Of a DNA stretch of 64,000 nucleotides, positions 60,363 through 64,000 are shown one piece after another. The position numbers and the translations under genes were made by a program. Origin of the DNA: Candidatus Babelota bacterium (lineage in GTDB: Bacteria > Babelota > Babeliae > Babelales > Vermiphilaceae); contig JAJCZB010000065.1 of the NCBI GenBank assembly GCA_029262595.1, positions 1 to 64,000 on the forward strand, written 5' to 3'. The notes below the pieces were generated by a model. The model did no database searches, was not told the origin of the DNA, and worked only from the letters and a program-made list of their open reading frames with translations. Position 1 is the first letter of the stretch; every line of letters begins with the position of its first letter.

Positions 60363-60995
60363 ATGAAAATTTATGATATCTCGTGGCCGATCAGCCAAGC
60401 AACCACTGAATATAAAAACAAAGGAACCATTCAATTAACTGCCGTTAAAGGATTTGAAACAGATGGCGTACGCGATTCCATTATTACGCTCGGCACGCAC
60501 ACTGGCACGCACGTTGATGCCCCGTCTCATTTTTTAAAAGACGGCAAATCGATAGACATGATCGCATTAGATCGCGTCATGGGCCCGGCAAAGGTCATTG
60601 ATTTAATGACAGTCATGGAGGCAATTACGGCAGATGATTTAAAGCGGTATGAAATCAAAGAAGATGAAATCATTATATTACGTACTGCCAATAGCGCCTT
60701 GGCAGTAACTGATCCTTTTCAGAGTAACTTTATCTATCTCGATCCATCCGGCGCGCGCTATTTGGCTGAAAAGAAAATCAAAGCGGTCGCTATCGATTAT
60801 CTGGGCATCGAGCGGGGTGATCCTGAGCACCAAACTCATACTACTCTTATGAAGGCTGATATTGTGATTATTGAAGGGGTTCGGCTTTCGCATGTGCCGG
60901 CCGGGGACTATTTTATGGTATGCCTGCCGCTGGCCCTTATTGGGCTAGAAGCAGCTCCAGCTCGCGCAATTCTGATGACTGAGGTTGTCGACTAA
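60363..60995 (+). CDS. Cyclase-family metal hydrolase (kynurenine formamidase-like)
   Basis: 210 aa. The metal-binding motif HTGTHVDAPSHF (residues about 46-57) defines the family; IYDISWPIS at the start and AIDYLGIERGDP later are also typical. Family members hydrolyse N-formylkynurenine or related amides, so the exact substrate is open. No signal peptide. AAAGGA precedes the ATG. Confidence 0.85.
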   Translation: MKIYDISWPISQATTEYKNKGTIQLTAVKGFETDGVRDSIITLGTHTGTHVDAPSHFLKDGKSIDMIALDRVMGPAKVIDLMTVMEAITADDLKRYEIKEDEIIILRTANSALAVTDPFQSNFIYLDPSGARYLAEKKIKAVAIDYLGIERGDPEHQTHTTLMKADIVIIEGVRLSHVPAGDYFMVCLPLALIGLEAAPARAILMTEVVD

Positions 60996-61131
60996 TTCAG
61001 ATAGTGTTTTTTTTCATGAAAACTCTTTATTTTCGGGCATCCACTCTGCTAGGATACTAGTAAGAAGGTATGTAAAACGTGGCATGAGCGTATAGGAGCG
61101 CTCGGCTGCCTAACCCAGAATGGGAGAAGTA

Positions 61132-62673
61132 ATGAAGAAGCAGATATCGCTATCTATTGTATTCAGTCTTTTATTGTCTCAATTTTCAGGATTTGCAGAA
61201 GCTGCGCAAGGCCCAGCTCAAATGCGACTCGATGAAATTGATGCACAATATCAAAAGCAATTACAAGGTATTCAAAATGAACGTATGCAGCAATTGGTTG
61301 CATTGCGTCTCGATTATGAGACTGCGCTTAAGTTTATTGATGCGCAGCTCGCTGATGCGCAGCATAATCTTGTAGCTGAATATCAGCCACAACTTGCGCA
61401 AGCAAATGCAGCAAAAGCAGTTTCATTGCGTTTAGCGATGCAGAAGAAAAGTGCTGCAGCTCGTCGTGAATATCAAAAAGCAGTAAAAGCATTAAAAGCG
61501 CAGCGTGAGAAGGCAACGAAGTCTATTGATGATGCAGTGCAAGATGCGCGCCAGTTACTTCGCAACAAACGAGATACGTTTAAGCGTGGTGCTAAAGGAA
61601 GCGCAGCGGCAGTTGATTCTGCAGTAAGTGCATTTGCACAATTCGGATCATCATTTGGAAACACTCTTAAGAAATCTGTAAATAATGCAGGGCAATCATT
61701 TAAGCAAGTACAGCAAAACTATGCTAACGCATTGAAAAATGCCGGTCTTATAATGATTGGTGCTGCAGCTGGCGGCGTAGTTGGAGCGGCAGCAATGTCT
61801 CCACAAGTGCGTAAATATGTTGGCGGTAAAATGCGTACCGTTGCAGGCCAGGTAGCAAACCGCGCTCAAGCAATGGGCGATTCATTGAGAGCAAACTGGT
61901 CTAAAATTACTGCAGGGCTCAACCAAGGTAAGAACAAGTTGATTAGCCAAATTACTGCATTGAATACGCAAGGTAAATCGATTGCAGATACAGTAAAAGC
62001 TCTTGGATCGCGCCCAATGGCAGCAGCAGAGCGTAAAGCATTTGATATACAGCTCAATAGCTTTGCTAAAAACATTGCAGCGCTTTCATTAATTGGGCCA
62101 GTACCAGCTGTAACGTATCACACTGCAGCGCAATCATCATTAGCGCAGCGCGTGTATGCAGAAGGTAAAAAGAAGCTCATGGCGCCAATTCAAAAGGTAG
62201 CCGCATCATGGAGAAATTTTAAAGTAAAAATGAACTGTCTGGGCAACCAAGCATGTACGCTTGAACAACGCAAAGAAGCATCAAAAGCATTCTTGAAAGT
62301 GTATTTCACAGTGTACGGACTCTTTGTAGTTGCAGTGTACGGTACACTGCTTGCAATGCTTATCTCTGAAGAGATGCATATGGCAAAAGAGCAAGCGGGA
62401 GTTGCACAAAGACAAGCTGCTATGGATGGCGCATGGGCGCAAAGCAAAGCAGCTATGGATGAGGTATCGGGTCGTCCAGTAGCACCATTAGATCCGTTTG
62501 TAATGCCGAAAAGTCAACAACCACGTGAACGTGCTCCTGAACTTACACCGCGTACGCCACGCCCATACCGCTATGGCGGCCAGCCGGCAGTACCAGGTGA
62601 AAAAGGCGAGATTGAGTTGGAAGTGGGCGAATGGAAAGGGACTAACCCATTCTATACAGATGATATGAACTAA
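61132..62673 (+). CDS. Large secreted/membrane coiled-coil protein ending in an NPFY motif
   Basis: 513 aa from the ATG at 61132 (GGGAGAAG upstream). Signal peptide ends AEAAQ. Residues about 30-165 form a long coiled coil rich in Gln, Ala, Lys, then a small hydrophobic stretch (LIMIGAAAGGVVGAAAM), more helical region, and a membrane helix near 400 (FVVAVYGTLLAMLI). A Pro-rich segment leads to the end (GTNPFYTDDMN). The next gene also ends with NPFY. No family recognised; possible surface or secretion-linked protein. Confidence 0.72.
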   Translation: MKKQISLSIVFSLLLSQFSGFAEAAQGPAQMRLDEIDAQYQKQLQGIQNERMQQLVALRLDYETALKFIDAQLADAQHNLVAEYQPQLAQANAAKAVSLRLAMQKKSAAARREYQKAVKALKAQREKATKSIDDAVQDARQLLRNKRDTFKRGAKGSAAAVDSAVSAFAQFGSSFGNTLKKSVNNAGQSFKQVQQNYANALKNAGLIMIGAAAGGVVGAAAMSPQVRKYVGGKMRTVAGQVANRAQAMGDSLRANWSKITAGLNQGKNKLISQITALNTQGKSIADTVKALGSRPMAAAERKAFDIQLNSFAKNIAALSLIGPVPAVTYHTAAQSSLAQRVYAEGKKKLMAPIQKVAASWRNFKVKMNCLGNQACTLEQRKEASKAFLKVYFTVYGLFVVAVYGTLLAMLISEEMHMAKEQAGVAQRQAAMDGAWAQSKAAMDEVSGRPVAPLDPFVMPKSQQPRERAPELTPRTPRPYRYGGQPAVPGEKGEIELEVGEWKGTNPFYTDDMN

Positions 62674-62701
62674 TTAATAACGCATAATAACAAAAGGCAG
62701 T

Positions 62702-63583
62702 ATGATGAAGAAGCGTTCATATAACATAGTTTTAATACTAGGTATTGCAGTTGGGTTTGCGCCCGTTGCACATACTGCCGACTCCCTTTCTCGTGCACGT
62801 GCATGGGCAAGTGGAAAGACGCGTGCAGCACAGCAACACCTTGCAGCGCTTTCAAAATTTCCTAAAGAAGCAGTGCGTGTTGCAAAGAAAAAATATGTAT
62901 CTCAGCAAGCGCTTACTGTTAATGAGCAAAAGACACTTAATCGACTACAAGCAGGCACGCTCGCTGCAATTTTATCTGCACTTGCTGCAATTGGGTATGT
63001 AGTAACGCGCCCCAAAACGCGTGATCTTCCAACGGTTCAAGGCGAGGCAGAATTTGTCCCTACGTTTGCCATTTTAGAGCAATGGGGATTGCCAACCGAT
63101 ATCATGGAACAGTTAAGTGATGCGCCGGTTTCTCGTTTCTTAGTTGGCGCAAAAAACGCAGCAGCAGAATTTATTGGCGATTTATATGAGCTGGTCCCCA
63201 GAGAAGTATTAGGAGCGGGGCGTGATATTGCGCAGGCTTATTATGCATCGCACGCAAAAAAGCGAGGCGATCAAATGGCAGCAAATCTTGCCAAAAAATA
63301 TAAAACAATCGCCGATATGGCAGCTACTGCATTGCGAAAATTCAATCCTATAAATAGCAGACTTATTTATGCAGCGACTACCGGCCTTGACGATGAAGTG
63401 CAGGCATTGCTGTGTGGTGCGCAGGTTCCAAGCACGGTAGCAATCCAAGAGGCTGCGTTTGCAATAAAAGGAAAAGCGGGAGCTGCATATGAACGAATTG
63501 AAAAATTACTCACAAATCCAAATTGCTCTTCTTCTGAAAAAGAAAGGCGATGGAGTAATCAAAATCCGTTTTATGTAGAGTAA
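62702..63583 (+). CDS. Secreted/membrane helical protein ending in an NPFY motif
   Basis: 293 aa; a second ATG lies one codon later. Signal peptide ends AHTAD. Basic helix rich in Ala, Lys, Arg (ARAWASGKTRAAQQHLAAL), a membrane segment (LAAILSALAAIGYVV), then an all-helical region (about 110-250) and a C-terminus RWSNQNPFYVE that resembles the end of the preceding gene. Function unknown. Confidence 0.7.
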   Translation: MMKKRSYNIVLILGIAVGFAPVAHTADSLSRARAWASGKTRAAQQHLAALSKFPKEAVRVAKKKYVSQQALTVNEQKTLNRLQAGTLAAILSALAAIGYVVTRPKTRDLPTVQGEAEFVPTFAILEQWGLPTDIMEQLSDAPVSRFLVGAKNAAAEFIGDLYELVPREVLGAGRDIAQAYYASHAKKRGDQMAANLAKKYKTIADMAATALRKFNPINSRLIYAATTGLDDEVQALLCGAQVPSTVAIQEAAFAIKGKAGAAYERIEKLLTNPNCSSSEKERRWSNQNPFYVE

Positions 63584-63608
63584 TAAGTAGGTAAAAAGGG
63601 AGAGTAGT

Positions 63609-64000
63609 ATGAAGAAGGTTTCACGAATTATTTCATTGATTGTGCTTGCAAGTATTGCAGGCCAAGCATCGCAATTGTTTGCTATGGCAACGGTCCGCCG
63701 AGGATGGGAAGCGACTAAGCGAAGGCTTTCGCCATCTGAGGGAGTGCAAAAAGTTCAAAATGCAATGGCATGTATGTATTCCAATAACTGTACACCGCAG
63801 GATATTCGAAACATTAAAGTTGCGTTAGCAAGTCTTGCAGCATTAGCTGCCGGAGCAGCCGCAGTGCGTGCTGGTGTTAATGCTCTGGGTGAAAAGACGG
63901 TTGGCACTATGATGGATAAGTATTGGATTCATGGAGATTCAAAGGGACATAACCTTTTGAAGGATCTTATGGGGAATGATAATGCTCTTGCAGGTCTTTT
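63609..64000 (+). CDS. Secreted protein, third of the array (partial at window end)
   Basis: The frame from the ATG at 63609 is open to the last base (130 codons seen). Signal peptide ends QLFAM. Then a basic helix (ATVRRGWEATKRRL), two Cys in CMYSNNC and an Ala-rich hydrophobic stretch (LASLAALAAGAAAV), the same plan as the preceding gene. GGGAGAG precedes the ATG. The C-terminus, which would show whether it also ends in NPFY, is outside the window. Confidence 0.68.
   Translation, partial: MKKVSRIISLIVLASIAGQASQLFAMATVRRGWEATKRRLSPSEGVQKVQNAMACMYSNNCTPQDIRNIKVALASLAALAAGAAAVRAGVNALGEKTVGTMMDKYWIHGDSKGHNLLKDLMGNDNALAGL

Overview
This 64 kb window looks like the chromosome of a host-associated bacterium that exports much of what it makes, most probably a member of Candidatus Dependentiae (TM6). 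That assignment is an inference. It rests on the many small genes that begin with Sec-type signal peptides and match no family I know, on membrane-anchored copies of normally cytosolic enzymes, on a DUF2608-type HAD protein, an ankyrin-like protein, a membrane pyrophosphatase, a chlamydia-like class Ic ribonucleotide reductase, and on miniature repeats between genes. No rRNA, tRNA or CRISPR array was seen.

Layout. 1-8.3 kb: de novo purine genes purL(end)-purQ-purH on the plus strand, three tandem secreted paralogs spread together with copies of the purH 3' end, then purD-purF on the minus strand. PurH, PurD and PurF each begin with a signal-peptide-like segment. 8.4-13.4 kb: a decaying island with an integrase broken by a stop codon, a three-gene secreted/membrane module, a HigBA-type toxin-antitoxin pair, a secreted gene with an in-frame TGA, and a truncated, frameshifted msrA. 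13.5-18.7 kb: membrane-anchored SpeD, three related secreted beta-rich proteins, mutL and an MreB-like actin with a signal-like N-terminus. 18.7-26.5 kb: mostly housekeeping (a PilN/PilM-like pair, prmC, DUF2608 protein, ftsY, rnhB, an S24-like repressor, rpsF-rpsR, truA).

26.5-36.5 kb is dominated by small exported proteins, many Cys-rich or with acidic Ser/Asp tracts and basic tails, interrupted by gpmI and rsmE. 36.5-41 kb holds tsaB, a zinc-ribbon protein, ruvX, an alanine symporter and murE. 41-44 kb contains a repeated signal-peptide/terminator cassette around a secreted PI-PLC-like enzyme. 44-48.2 kb has the membrane pyrophosphatase, a NamZ-like muramidase and an exported thioredoxin. 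48.6-52.2 kb is nrdAB (class Ic). 52.3-56.2 kb carries more exported proteins, a lipoprotein thioredoxin, a MauE/DoxX protein and glucokinase. 56.4-60 kb is a pgi-zwf-gnd operon. The window ends with a cyclase-family hydrolase and an array of large secreted proteins, two of which share an NPFY-containing C-terminus.

Taken together, glucokinase, pgi, zwf and gnd can turn glucose into pentose phosphate and NADPH, pentose phosphate is the precursor of PRPP for purine synthesis, and NrdAB makes deoxynucleotides. The strangest property is the export-type N-termini on purine enzymes, SpeD, an MreB-like protein and a GNAT acetyltransferase.
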